Origin: Allomyces macrogynus ATCC 38327
Taxonomy: Eukaryota; Blastocladiomycota; Blastocladiomycetes; Blastocladiales; Blastocladiaceae
DNA length: 64,000 nt
Assembly: GCA_000151295.1 (NCBI GenBank)
Contig: GG745374.1
Coordinates: 193,918-257,917 of the forward strand
Direction of reading: 5' to 3'
Under the pieces are notes generated by a model, which saw only the letters and a program-made list of their open reading frames with translations, had not been told where the DNA came from and did no database searches. Shown here in pieces: positions 32,259-42,720 of the stretch (the stretch's first letter is position 1; the number at the start of each line of letters is the position of its first letter). The translations under genes and the position numbers were made by a program.

Positions 32259-35200
32259 ATGGGCCCAAGAGAGTTTGCCCCTGCCCGTTCCTGCATGTCA
32301 TGGCAAGTCCAGGATTCGTGGTGGCACGTCGGATCAGCTCCAACGCGATCACAACCACAAAGATCACTAGGCCGAAATTCAGCGATTCGAAGTCATCTCG
32401 TGCAAGTGCTTGTTTCCGTGCTCCTGTTCGTCATTTTGGCTGGCAACAATGGCGTGCACGGAACGGGCTCGACGACAACGTTCAACATTGGCGTGATCCT
32501 GCCGTTTACCGACCCAAGTGTGTGCTGCATCTGCGTGTGTTCCACAGCCCCGTAAGTCGCTGACGCACTCGCTGTCGGTGTATCTAGACGGCATGCCGTA
32601 CGAGTCGGTCACGACGCTCTACGACCTGCTCGCAACGGCGTTACCCGTGATGAACAGCCTGAACGTCTCGTACCGGTTCAACTTGGTGCCCGGCAACTCC
32701 AGGAACACGCGGTCGGGCGCCGTCGCCGCCATGTTCGACCTGTATGACCGCAACCAAACGGTGGCCTTCATTGGCGAGTCCGGGTCGGGCAATACGGGGC
32801 CCATGGTCTATGCCGAGAGCAGGTTCGGGTCGTGGCATTGTTCGGGCACAGCGTCGAGCACGGTGTTTAGCGAACCTGGCGAGTTTTCGCGGTTTTTTCG
32901 GACGATTCCGGTTGCGTTTGCCGCGCAATCTGCTGTCCGCGATGGATGAGCGCGCGCTGACAGTTTCGAGACGCTGATAGGACGACTCGCAGCAGGGCGT
33001 CGCGATTGCCCGGTTCGTGAGAGCCATGGGGTGGACCAAGGTGAACCTGCTCGTCTCCACCGACTCGTACGGCGGGTCCAGTACGTCCGCCTCTCCCCCA
33101 CTTTTCTCGCGCGACCAAAATTCCACTCACTTGTCGCTCTGTCCAGTCTCCGCCAGCTTTTCCGACGCAGCCAGAGCACTCGGCGTGAAACTCGCTCTCA
33201 GCGACGTTTACTCCCCGGGCGACCCGGACCTGAGCTCTCAAGTCGCCAACATTGCCAACAGCGAGTCGAACATTATCATTTTTGCCATGTCGTCGTCGGA
33301 CGACGCCGTCGTGCTGCTGCGTGAGGCGCGCAAGCAAGGGCTCTTGGGGCCTGACCGCGTTTGGGTGCGGTCATCGCTTGTCCACCTCTCGCTGCCTTTG
33401 AGAAACACTGACCACTCTCCTGCCATAGATCGGCACCGACGCGCTCGGAGAATACTTCTCCTCGTCCGTGTTCCCGTCGTCGCCGACGTACGCGAGCGAC
33501 ACGGCTAACGTGCAGGGCGCCATGTACTTTTCACCGCTCATCGCAACGGGCACCGCCGCGTACCAGACCATGGCGAGCGCGTGGACCGCGCTCGGCAAGA
33601 CGACCTCGGCCGACTCGGTTCCTTACGGCGGGCTCAACTACGACTGCCTGCTTGTGTTGGCCAAGGGATTGATTCAGCTCGCGACCAAGGTTGGGCCAGG
33701 GAACCTGAACGCGCCGACCCTCTCGCTCGCTGGCGATTTCTTGCCGCCGCCGTTCGATGGCGCGACGGGGTCGCTGGCGTTTACAAGTACGGGTGATCGG
33801 CTTGGGTGCGTTTCGTGGAAGAAAGTCCCGTGGCGCGCGTGGGCAACTGACGCCGATTCGGACCGTAGCGACTTTTCCGTACTGAACATCTACAACGGCG
33901 ACAAGCGCGTGGCATTCAACGTCTACTCGAACGGCACCGTCGCTTCTGTCCACCCACCGCTTTTCTACTCCGGTTCAAACACCCCGCCCGTCGACGTGCC
34001 GCCCAAATCCGTGCAGTACCCGACCTGGGCCGACTCGTTTGTCGTGGCCACATCGATGATTCGCGCGCTGCTCATGCTGGCACTCGTGGGTGGGACGGTC
34101 GTCCTGACCGTGAATCGGCAAAAGTCGACGGTCAAACATCTCAGCTTCCCGTTTTTGGTCCTGATCACGGTCGGGTGCGAGTTGGTCCTGGCGAGCGGGT
34201 TCTTCGAGATTGGCAAGCCGTCGAGGACGGCGTGTATTGCGCCGGTGTGGACCTTGACGGTCGGCGCGCAGCTGGTGTTGGCAAGCGCGGGGGTCAAGAC
34301 GTATCGGGTACGTACATTGGGCATGGAACGGGCGTGGATTGTGAGATGGTCGACTCACATCGTTTGTTGGGCGATCGCTAGCTCTGGAAAATCTTTGACA
34401 GTGCGTTCTTTTCCGCCAGTTGACGCCCATCCCGCCTGGCTGACTCTGTTTGCTCATTTGTCTGTAGATTCGTCCCTTCGTAAACGGCTTAAGGCCATCG
34501 ACAACCACTATCTCGTGCGGTTCGTCGGGCTCTTGATTGCCGTGCAATCCATCATCTACGCGATTTGGCTCGGCGCGTTTCCGAGTGAGCCCGTCGCAAT
34601 CATGAGCAGGCATACTCTGTGCTACTCGTGCCAGTCGTCGAATTTGGCCGGGATCAGAGCTGTGACGGTCGTTTCGGTCGCGATCAATGTCGCGCTGCTC
34701 CTTGCGGTCATGTTTCTGGCGTACAAGGTGCGATTCCAGCGCGCAAGTGGGTGGAGAAGAGGAAATTGCGCTGACTTTTCGATTTTTTTCGCGACTAGAC
34801 TCGCAACGTCGTGTCGGCATTTCGCGAGACGACGTGGATCATGTACTCGGTTCAGGCGCGTCACATTCTGGTCGATCTGACCCTTCTAGGCGCTCACTGA
34901 CGCCATGGCATGCTCCCTCCAGAACATTGGAATTGTGGGCTCAATCATCCTGACATTTGCGCTCGTCCCGTTCCGCGACTTTGCCCTCGGCGCGTACTAC
35001 CTGCGCAGCATCTTGCTCTTGTATGTTGTCACGTTCACGTATGTCGCGCTCGTCGGCCGCGTCGTCGTCTCGCTCCTGCGCGGCCGCGCCTCGCACGACA
35101 CGACCACGGTGCGGCGCGCACTCAAGAGCCACATCCACGGGCGCACCAGCAGCGTCGGGAACGCGACCGGTGCCGGTGGTGGCGTGACCACGGCGCGCGC

Positions 35201-35774
35201 GCAACCAACCAACACGACCAAGCTCGGTGTGCCCAATGCGGCCGCGGCAAGTAAGCTGTCGGGCCGGTTCCCCGTCAAGTCGACGACCGCATGGTTCGCG
35301 ACGTGGACCATGCACGCGGTCACGCTGAGTCCAGGGGACGGGTACCTCGTCCTGCAGCCCGACCCCGACGACCAGACGGATTCAAGCGAGCTCGGCACTG
35401 CGTTGCGGCTCACGGCCGCCGGAAGCGTCCAGTTTGACGCCGATCCGCGGCACCATCCGCTGTGCTTGCACTTGTTCGCGCGGGGATGCGCATGGCTCGT
35501 GCAGTTCGATTCGGACGCGGACCGCGACGTGTGGGTGCGTGCTCTGGTCGGGATTCGGACCGTGCGCATGTTGTCGAATACGCGCAGTGGGAGCCAGTTG
35601 AGTCGGGAGCCGGGACGGCCGGCGGGATATTCGACATCGAGAGACGGGACGAACTTGCAGCTTGTCGCAGCGACCGGGAGTCCGGCGGCCGGAACGCCAG
35701 GTGGGCCGGTTTCGGTGAGCTTGCATGGCGCGACGGTCGCGAGGACGGGGGCGTTGTCGGAGCCGGGAGACTAG
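32259..35774 (+). CDS. Class C G-protein-coupled receptor (GABA-B-like) with C-terminal PH-like domain
   Basis: Nine exons: 32259-32517, 32588-32910, 32981-33080, 33147-33364, 33429-34307, 34382-34400 (19 bp), 34468-34727, 34799-34849 and 34923-35774, giving 986 aa in one frame. A hydrophobic signal segment (LVQVLVSVLLFVILAG) precedes a periplasmic-binding-protein-like ligand domain: FNIGVILPFTDP, AFIGESGSGNTGPM, FFRTIPDDSQQG, RAMGWTKVNLLVSTDSYGGS and VWIGTDALGEYF. Seven TM segments start at about residue 508, with KTYRLWKIFD in the first cytosolic part, as in GABA-B receptors. After TM7 a linker leads to a PH-like fold (about 815-915), from TTAWFATWTMHAVTL to FDSDADRDVWVRALVG with the conserved Trp of the last helix. 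The last splice (TCG|GTTCAG) has a near-equivalent alternative. The initiator ATG could instead be the next in-frame Met in the leader. The native ligand is unknown. Confidence 0.9.
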
Positions 35775-36306
35775 ACGAGACCTGAGGGTAGATGGGAGTT
35801 ATTCGTCGCAGTCGCAATAGGTAGCAGCTAGGATACGAACGTGGACTGGCCACAATTTTCTCGTACACTGTCGGTGGCGCCATGCTCGGCCATCATTTTC
35901 AAGAGGAAATCTCTCTGTCCGTTCGGCTTGAGGCTGCCAGCGTCAACCGACGCGATCAGCGAACAGCAACCAGATGAGACGCGGTCACGTTGTTGGTGAT
36001 ATTAGGTCAAGATCACGATCAACCTATTTATTCTGCAACGGCCAAGCGACGTCTACAAGTCGACCGTGCGCGCAAGAAATTATGTAACGAAACCCGCACT
36101 GCCTGCAAAGATTCGGCTTTGACGCTGGCCGCATTCTTTGTTCAGAAACCAAGACGACGGCCGACCACATTGACCACGACGATCCTGACGTGCCCTCCAA
36201 CGACGGGAAAGCACACCAGATTCGGCCCCACCGACGCGCTGTTGCAACTGCCACCAGCTTCGCCACTGCCACCGACCACAACCATCATCTTCATTGCTGC
36301 AGTCAA
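35775..36306. other. Intergenic region (GPCR / channel)
   Basis: Both neighbours are on the plus strand. The region should hold the GPCR 3' UTR and the channel promoter. No gene or repeat seen. Confidence 0.5.
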
Positions 36307-38522
36307 ATGACGTCGGCGCGCTACCTTGCCGTCGACGCGGGCGACCTGACGACGTGGCAGCTCGCGACATGCTGGGTCATCCTCCCGACTTCGCCATGGT
36401 ACCGCGCCTGGCAGCTCTTCACGCTGATCGGCATCTACATAACGGTATTGCTCGAGCCGTTTGTCGTGGCGTTTGCACGGCAGTCGGCGCCCTTGATCGC
36501 CATTTGCTACACGCTCGACGCGCTCTTCATTGTCGACATGTTCCTGCGATTCCACGTGCCTTTCATCGAGGACCGCACAATGGTCATGGACGTGGCCAGG
36601 ATTTCAAGGCGCATGCTCGCTGGCGATTTTTGGGTCGACTTGGCGTCGCTGATCCCGCTCGAGGCAATTGCGCCCGCCGTCGTCTTGCCCGGCGCACTGC
36701 CGACGCTCGCCGAGGCCGTGCTGCGCATGAACCGGTTGGTAGGTTCCGGGATTTGGGCCACGCTCTTGTTTGAGGGTTCAGCGGCGACCCGGATCGACTG
36801 ACGGATGTTGCCGCGCTTCGTGGTCCAGATCCGGGTCACCCGCGTGCTCGCCTACTTTGAGCAGACGCAAAACGACCTCTACAAGTCGATGTGGGGCTTT
36901 TGCATCAAGTTTGCGTTTCTGATCTCGACCGTTTGCCACTGGTTTGCCTGCGTCATCTACGTTTCCGGGTGCGTGCCGCACATTTCTTCACGCCGGTTCC
37001 GAGCTTCTCCACTGACCCGTCGTCTTCTAATCCGCCGCGATCAGCTGCTACGACGACTGCACGGCGACGACGTCGCTCACCGACCGGTGGCCCTCGCGCC
37101 TGCTCCCGCGCGAGGACATTCGCACAATGCCGCTCATCTCGCGGTACCTGACCTCGCTCTACTTCAGCGTCTTCACCATCTCGACGACGGGCTACGGCCT
37201 CCCGACAGCGACCAACTCTGAAGAGCGCGTCGTTGCCATTGTCGGGTCGGCGCTGTGCAACTTTGTTTTTGGGTACTGCACGGGCACGGTCACGTCGCTC
37301 CTGACCAACTCGCGCGGTCTGCAAGTGCAGTTTCAGCAAAAGATTGAGGCTGTCAAGGAACATATGCAGCAGCGCGCGTTCCCGGAAGACTTGCAGTCGC
37401 GCGTGCTCGACTACTACAGTTTCCACCATTTGCAGACGGGCGGGTTCAATGCGGCGGATCTGTTGTTGCGGCTGCCGCCGGCATTTTACGCGGACGTGGC
37501 CATGAAGATGAACGAACAGCTCTTGCGCAAGGTACGCTCTTGGTCCACGAAATTGGTTGATGCGCTCTCGAGACTGACTGGGCGGGATTGATCCAATCTA
37601 GGTTCCGTTTCTCAGCGAGGCGTCGGTGCCTGTCATCAAGGCACTCTCGCGGTCGCTGCGCCCCGAGCTCTTCCTTCCTGGCGACCTGATGGTCACCAAG
37701 GGCGACGCGGGCAAGGACATGGTGCACATCCCACCCCCACGATCTCTCTCCACCATTTCTTCCCCGCACTCATCCTCCACTCCGCACCTCCAGTTCTTCA
37801 TCCGCCGCGGCAAAGCCGAAGTTGTTTCTGAGGACCTTTCTGAAGTCTACGACGCCATGGGCGAAGGCACCTACTTTGGCGAGCTCGCGCTTTTGACCTC
37901 CGACGCAAAACGCACCGCCAACATCCGCGCGGCGACGCACTGCGACATTCGCGTGCTCGACAAGCAATCGCTCGACCACGTCCTCGCGCACTTCCCGGAC
38001 CTGCGGCGCAAGATCGAAGCACACGCGCAGCACCGGCTCGACAGCGTCGAGTCGCGCCGGCGGTCGGACGAGGCCGCGTTCGGGCTCGATCCGGCCGCGG
38101 CAGCGGCCGCGGCCACGGCACCAGCAACGGCCGCCAATGCCGTACGCAATGCGCAGCTCAGCACGCGCCGGTCGGTGGCGAGTGTCGGGGACGGAGTGCC
38201 CGAATCCCCACTGAGGTCACCGAGGCTGTCGCGCGCGGTCGCGGCACCGCCGCCGCTGCTCGTGCGCGCGTCGCAGTCGCAGGGGTCCGGGGCCGCGAAT
38301 GTGGCAGCCGCGGCGGCGGCGAATACACGGCCGTTGCCGCTCGCGCATCGCGCGTCGTTGCCGGCGACGTCGCTGGTCGCGAGACCGGTGGGTGCAGGAG
38401 CGGCTGGGCAGCATCGGCGGTCGATGGATCGCGCAGCAGCGGATGCCTCGGGTGTGCGCGATGGCGCGCAGCTGGGCGGCAGTGGGGCGGGTGGAGCGAG
38501 TGGTGGGCCGGTGGTGGAGTAG
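36307..38522 (+). CDS. Cyclic-nucleotide-gated K+-type channel (CNG/HCN/EAG superfamily)
   Basis: Five exons: 36307-36738, 36829-36968, 37045-37531, 37602-37721 and 37794-38522 (introns 70-90 bp), giving 635 aa. S1 (AWQLFTLIGIYITVLLEPF), S2/S3 with FIVDMFLRFHVPF and GDFWVDLASLIPLEA, and the S4/S4-S5 part RMNRLIRVTRVLAYFEQTQ, recovered by splicing. S5 is FLISTVCHWFACVIY. The pore has TISTTGYGLPT (about residue 236), a TTGYG filter predicting K+ selectivity. S6 and a C-linker follow (EAVKEHMQQRAFPEDLQSRVLDYY). The cyclic-nucleotide-binding domain (about 375-490) contains GEGTYFGELALLTSDAKRTA, with the phosphate-binding FGE...RTA; Thr after the Arg is usual in cGMP-preferring domains. The tail is Ala/Arg/Ser-rich. 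Blastocladiella has a K+-selective CNG channel acting with a rhodopsin-guanylyl cyclase in phototaxis; orthology here is inference. The ATG at 36190 is an alternative start. Confidence 0.9.
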
Positions 38523-38920
38523 CGTGGAGCGGAGGAGTAGCGACGGGGATGGGGACTGTAGACTTGGATACGAAATTACGGGTATTTTGGGCGGGCAGTT
38601 TTCCTGACGGTGCCAATGTTCTTGCCCACATCAGAGCAAGCACCAAGCCAAGCGGTAGCCCTTTTGAACATCAACCAGAAACGAGTTGTGCATCGTAGCC
38701 GCTGGCGGGTAGCGCTTTCCGCATTCGGGTTCGAATCCGAATGCTGATAAACATCAGCAACTCACGTGATAGTCAGTGGAGTGGAACGAGACATACTCAT
38801 TGCATTTTGCAGGTCGAACCAGTTATCCAAATGCCAGCAAGCATCAAAAACTATTGTCTCTTCATGGTTGAAGCCTTTTCCGAAAGATACCCAATCTCCA
38901 CCCGGTTCTTCTCCGCCCTC
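38523..38920. other. Convergent intergenic region with a tRNA-like B box
   Basis: 3' flanks of the channel (+) and the lectin-like gene (-). Contains a tRNA T-arm-like motif (GGTTCGAATCC, 38728-38738) in TTCGGGTTCGAATCCGAA, one of a set of such motifs described separately. Confidence 0.5.
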
Positions 38921-40198
38921 CTAGACGGCCGTGTTCCCCTCCACGGGCCGGACACTCGCGGGCATGTCGGGCGTCACGCGCAGCTGCGGCACTGGGAACC
39001 GCAACGGCGAAAAACCGTGGTGGCCCGGACCGCCCTGCGGGCAGTAGCACCCGCACCAGGCGTTCGAGTTGATGGGGCCGAGCGAGGGCGCCGCCGTCAC
39101 GCAATAGAACGCGTTCGACGCCGTTCGGCCGCACGCCAGCCGCGTGCCGTCAATCCATGCCTCGGCCTGCTCTCCAGCCGACACGTCCGGGCAGTCAAAG
39201 CGGCACGTGCCGCTGCACCGTCCGCTCAGCTCGGGCAGCGCATTTGAAATGGCGGTGCCCGGCGCCATAATTTGAAACGTGGCGGCGTCGACGTGATCGG
39301 CGCAGAAGCGGAGCGCGACCCGCGCGCCGTTGGCATTGGCTGGGAGGATGTCCGCGTCAGTGGCTGGTTGCAGCAGAAAGACTGGCGCCGAGTATCCGCA
39401 ACGTACTATCAGATGCGCTGAAGCACCAGCTGCTGGGCCAATGTTCGAGGAGAAACCCGACGGCCCAATTGTACGACCACAATTGCGGTTCGCCGCCAGT
39501 GCTGGAGACAGGTCGGCCGTCAGCACTCAATACCAGTAGGGAACGAGACGATCACCAACCACTTCAGGAAAAGCAGGTCAGCTACGTGCCATTTCCAAAA
39601 CTGAATCTTAGCGTCGTCAAAGACCTTGCCCTGATCCAGGTCCAGACAATACCGCACGCCGTTGTGCACGTGCGATATGGTCATGTCGTACCACTTCCCA
39701 CCAATGTTGTCCGGATGCGGCTGCTCATAATACCACACGTCAAAGAGCTTGAAATCGAATGACCTCGCGTCAGTCACGCTCGTGCTGAATTGAGAACCTT
39801 GCAATTTGAACAACACGAACCTGATGATCAGCAAAAGCGTCCGAAGGTGCGTGGCACGTCCAAAGGCCCGCGCTTGCATAATTCCCGTCTGTATGGCCGT
39901 CGGAAACGAATCTGCTGTCAGTAAGGCTCGGCAACCGGCATGACAGGGAGGAAAATGCACGAACCGGCAGTCTCAGGGGCAAAGTCGAGGCATCGGCCGA
40001 CATTGGCGCGCCCATTCGCTGATGGCGTCCGAACCCAAGTATTGGCGATAACCTGCCTGATGGAACCAGATCGAATGAGTGCGAGGAACGAGTTGAATTC
40101 ATTCCACGATGACGGTCGTACCTCTCGAGCCACGCAGCGGAGCATGCCTGAGCTAGCGCGAGGATGATGAACAGGACGGCGACGCCCTCAGACTTCAT
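38921..40198 (-). CDS. Secreted lectin-like (beta-trefoil-type) protein, exon structure incomplete
   Basis: The ATG at 40198 opens a clear signal peptide (MKSEGVAVLFIILALAQACSAA), 70-75 bp downstream of a TATA box. Coding-like segments then follow in different frames, implying several introns. One reads NVGRCLDFAPETAGSCIFLP; the next has SFDFKLFDVWYYEQP, then GVRYCLDLDQGKVFDDAKIQFWKWH. A C-terminal domain carries many Cys (GTCRFDCPD, EAWIDGTRLACG, WCGCYCPQGG) and stops at 38921. The CLDF/CLDL...W arrangement resembles ricin-B-type carbohydrate-binding repeats, which are widespread in secreted fungal proteins, so a glycan-binding role is likely but not proved. A donor (GTACGA) follows WLERY at the end of exon 1. 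I could not fix the internal splice sites. The Cys-rich end has a broken relative at 48160-48420. Confidence 0.5.
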
Positions 40199-40690
40199 GG
40201 CCAATCGTTGGTGTTGAAAGACAGCGTTGCAATCCGTTTCCTCACTGCCCGAGGGGCAACGCCGTGCTTTTATAGGCGCTCCATGTGGCGACGCCATGGC
40301 TCGTCCCGGTTGGCTGCTGCACCTTACACCCCTATGCATGGTTTTGCGCCTGCAGGTCATGGTGGCAACGCCGTCCCAGCATCATTTCCGCCCCAGCTTT
40401 GCAGTGGCGGCGCCGTGTTGAAAGACCTTGCGAATCTGGTCTGGATGGGGTGGCCGTCGCGACTGAAGCTAGTGCGAGTTTCTGCAGGCATTGTTGGGAT
40501 GATGATATGGACAAAATGTATGTTTGAGCTGGGCAAAAGGAGGCACACATCTCCATGCCCGAACTGCCCAAAAGCGCCTCTCCAAATTCAAATCGATGCA
40601 AATCCAATCACTCCTGGTGGCGGCGACGCCCCGCAAGCTGAAGATTCAACTTTCGGCCATCCAGGGTTGATGTTGATCCAAATCTTGGAG
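40170..40690. repeat. Duplicated 5'-region block, copy B
   Basis: Partner of the block at about 15-560. Best match is 40226-40298 against 71-143, including the TATA box. Weaker matches extend outwards, such as GATGATGAT-containing sequence near 40500 and CTTTC-GCCATCCA near 40655. Confidence 0.5.
40267..40273 (-). promoter_or_regulatory. TATA box of the lectin-like gene
   Basis: Reads TATAAAA on the minus strand, about 70 bp upstream of the ATG at 40198, and is conserved in the duplicated block at the left edge of the window. Confidence 0.55.
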
Positions 40691-40852
40691 CCGACAAGAT
40701 GTCGAAACATTGCCTTCCTCACACCAGCAGCCAATAAATAAGTCGTGGCCGCATGTTGGACGGTCGGGAGATTGGCATGGTGCCATCATGATCTGAGTAA
40801 TATAGGTTCGATTCCTATAACGGGTTAAGAGATCCCAAAGAGATAACATTTC

Positions 40853-40938
40853 GCCCCGAATGGGGGCTGACCGGGATCAGAAGAGACCCATCCCACCCCT
40901 CAGGGAAACTCCGGTTCTCGATGTACCTTCGGTACATC
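40853..40938. repeat. Paired GC-rich hairpins (double-hairpin-like element)
   Basis: Hairpin 1 is GCCCC-GAATG-GGGGC (40853-40867). Hairpin 2 is GATGTAC-CTTCG-GTACATC (40920-40938). Paired GC-rich hairpins in AT-rich spacers resemble the double-hairpin elements known from Allomyces mitochondrial DNA; membership of that family is inferred from form only. Confidence 0.45.
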
Positions 40939-40955
40939 CTTCAGGTTTTTTTGGA

Positions 40956-41006
40956 TGTAGAGACATCTGCGTTGTAGAGACATCTGCATTGTAGAGACAT
41001 CTTCGT
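40956..41006. repeat. 17-bp tandem repeat, three units
   Basis: Three near-identical copies of TGTAGAGACATCTGCGT (40956-40972, 40973-40989 and 40990-41006, with one or two changes) inside the organelle-like segment. Confidence 0.85.
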
Positions 41007-41083
41007 TGCAGAGGTTTCCGATCCATGAACGGGATCTATTTGATCTTGGACCTAAGTCCTGACTTGGTGTAGAAAGGATTTTT

Positions 41084-41157
41084 GGGGATATAACTCAATT
41101 GGTTAGAGTGTTGGCTTTGCAAGTCAAAGGTTGCAGGTTCGAGTCCTGTTATCTCCA
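41084..41157 (+). tRNA. tRNA-Ala, anticodon TGC, organelle-type
   Basis: A complete cloverleaf: acceptor GGGGATA/TATCTCC with an A discriminator, D-arm TAACTCAATTGGTTAGAGT, anticodon stem TTGGC/GTCAA around TTTGCAA (anticodon TGC), variable AGGTT, and T-arm GCAGG-TTCGAGT-CCTGT. The sequence is of the bacterial/organelle type (GGGGATATAACTCAATTGG) and not a nuclear fungal tRNA-Ala. It lies in the organelle-like segment, so it may not be functional in the nucleus. Confidence 0.85.
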
Positions 41158-41298
41158 CACAGGACGAAGTTTTTTCTAAGTGTTAGGATGATTAGAATGA
41201 GAATCTACGATGACCTCAGAGAGTCAGAGATTTTCGTCGGGAATTCAGGCACGGGGTCTCAATCTCATAAGAGATCAAGATTTAGAGCCCCCTACTTA

Positions 41299-41340
41299 CC
41301 CCCCCCCCCCCCCCCACACACACACACAGTGGGGGGGAGG
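41299..41340. repeat. C17 homopolymer followed by (AC)n and a G run
   Basis: Simple-sequence block: C17, then about six AC units, then G7. Located just right of the organelle-like segment. Its exact length is probably unreliable in the assembly. Confidence 0.85.
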
Positions 41341-41439
41341 AGTGAAGAATCAATGATTCTTTACAGATTACCGCAGAATGCCGAGAAGCACTTTGTGCTT
41401 GATGGCGGCAAACAGGCCTCAGATAATGCATTGTCTCAG

Positions 41440-42720
41440 GAGACAAGCAGTACCATGGTGATGATGCTCAGGTCGCAGCAAGTGACATGTTGAGTGTGTG
41501 GGTTCGAATCCTCATGCTGCACTGCTGCTGTCAATTTAAACTGCTGGAGGGCGGCATATGATTGCCGTTCCGATAATTTATGTTTGTGCCTCCATCATGA
41601 GCGCTGGGACCATATAAAAAGACATCGAAACCCTGTTGTGTGTTCAGCTGGTGCCAGCAGCAGTCAGTCTGAGGTCTTGGGAGTTGGAAATGATGCACCA
41701 GCATCATGGCATACTTTCCACGTCCAGAAAGTCGGACAGGCCGCTGGGCGCTCTCAGGGCTGGAAGGGCATGTATCACTGCACCTGGGGGTGGGACCGAT
41801 GCACCAACAGGAGATCGCAAAAGCGCGGTGTCGCTTGGCTGATAGCTCCCTCATCACCATGAGCAGCAGTATCACGCATGAAATTCATCACAGTGAAAGC
41901 GGGAAAGCGCACTCATGCACAGTGTCCGAGTCCAAGATTTTAAGGCCGTGGGAGGTTGCTTACGCTTGGGTTTGAATCACAAGGTAGCTGAAAATATATG
42001 TCGTGAAGAACAAGGCAATTCGGCTGGACTTGCTGGGCGTTTTCTTGCGGGCCTCTCTGTAGACCTTTTGCTTCCAGTTGGGCGGAAGAAGCCCCTGCAT
42101 CGCATTCCAGCAGCAGCATGGCCAAGGACATTGCAATGTGTTTGTGTTCGAATCCCAACATCGCGATAAATTGGCTTTTTTGCTTGTCGTTCTCGAGAAC
42201 CCATGGAGTATGTGTGGGCACTAATTTGCTCTCAAACTTGGTGGAGCGCGAAACAGTACACTGAGGAGAACAATCGCTGCTGAGGGGTTCGGTAGGAAAA
42301 CAATATTGCCTGGCTGCCTGTGTCAGAGACACGCATCGAGCTGCAAGCGCGCACGAAAATGCACACCTACAATAGAGTGCGAGAGCAACACCAATATGCA
42401 ATTCTGTGAGAGTCAAATCATGACCAAGGCCTGCACAAGCCGGTGGGCCTTGTTTCCGCTCGGGTTCGATTCTCAACGTTGCTGATAATTGAAAAGCGCT
42501 TCAAGAAACTGATTCAAAATGATGCGCTCATCGCGTTCGGACTTTTGCAGATCTCATTGTTGAACAGGAGCACCGTCAAGCTACATGCATGATGGCACCT
42601 TCCTCAGCAACAGCACGGCCAATACGAGATGGCGTCTGGGCCTTCTTCTTGGGTTCGAGTTCCACTCTTGTTGATATTTCCGTCAGCCAGCGGCTAGACG
42701 ATAAGGCACTCTCTTGTCGT
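41440..42720 (+). repeat. Cluster of degenerate tRNA-like elements
   Basis: Five plus-strand copies of a tRNA T-arm/B-box (GGTTCGANTCC-like) occur at 41501, 41969, 42145, 42463 and 42652, with a sixth at 38728. Several are preceded at 40-70 nt by class-II-tRNA-like D-arm fragments (for example TGTCCGAGTCCAAGATTTTAAGGC at 41925, slightly broken) and followed by CTGATAA-like sequence. None folds as a full tRNA. They look like pseudo-tRNAs or tRNA-derived short interspersed elements. Confidence 0.5.

Larger units (their letters stand above)
40790..41240. other. Organelle-like (mitochondrial-type) DNA segment
   Basis: A stretch that differs from its surroundings: AT-rich spacers, a complete organelle-type tRNA-Ala (41084-41157), the 3' half of another tRNA (T-arm TATAGGTTCGATTCCTATA at about 40801), two GC-rich hairpins (40853-40867 and 40920-40938) and a 17-bp tandem repeat. 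It is best explained as a nuclear copy of mitochondrial DNA, or a mis-joined mitochondrial contig piece. Borders are approximate. Confidence 0.6.

Noticed and set aside
40200..40700. Small plus-strand frames upstream of the lectin-like gene
   Set aside because: They lie in the promoter block duplicated at the left edge and are not conserved as protein between the two copies.
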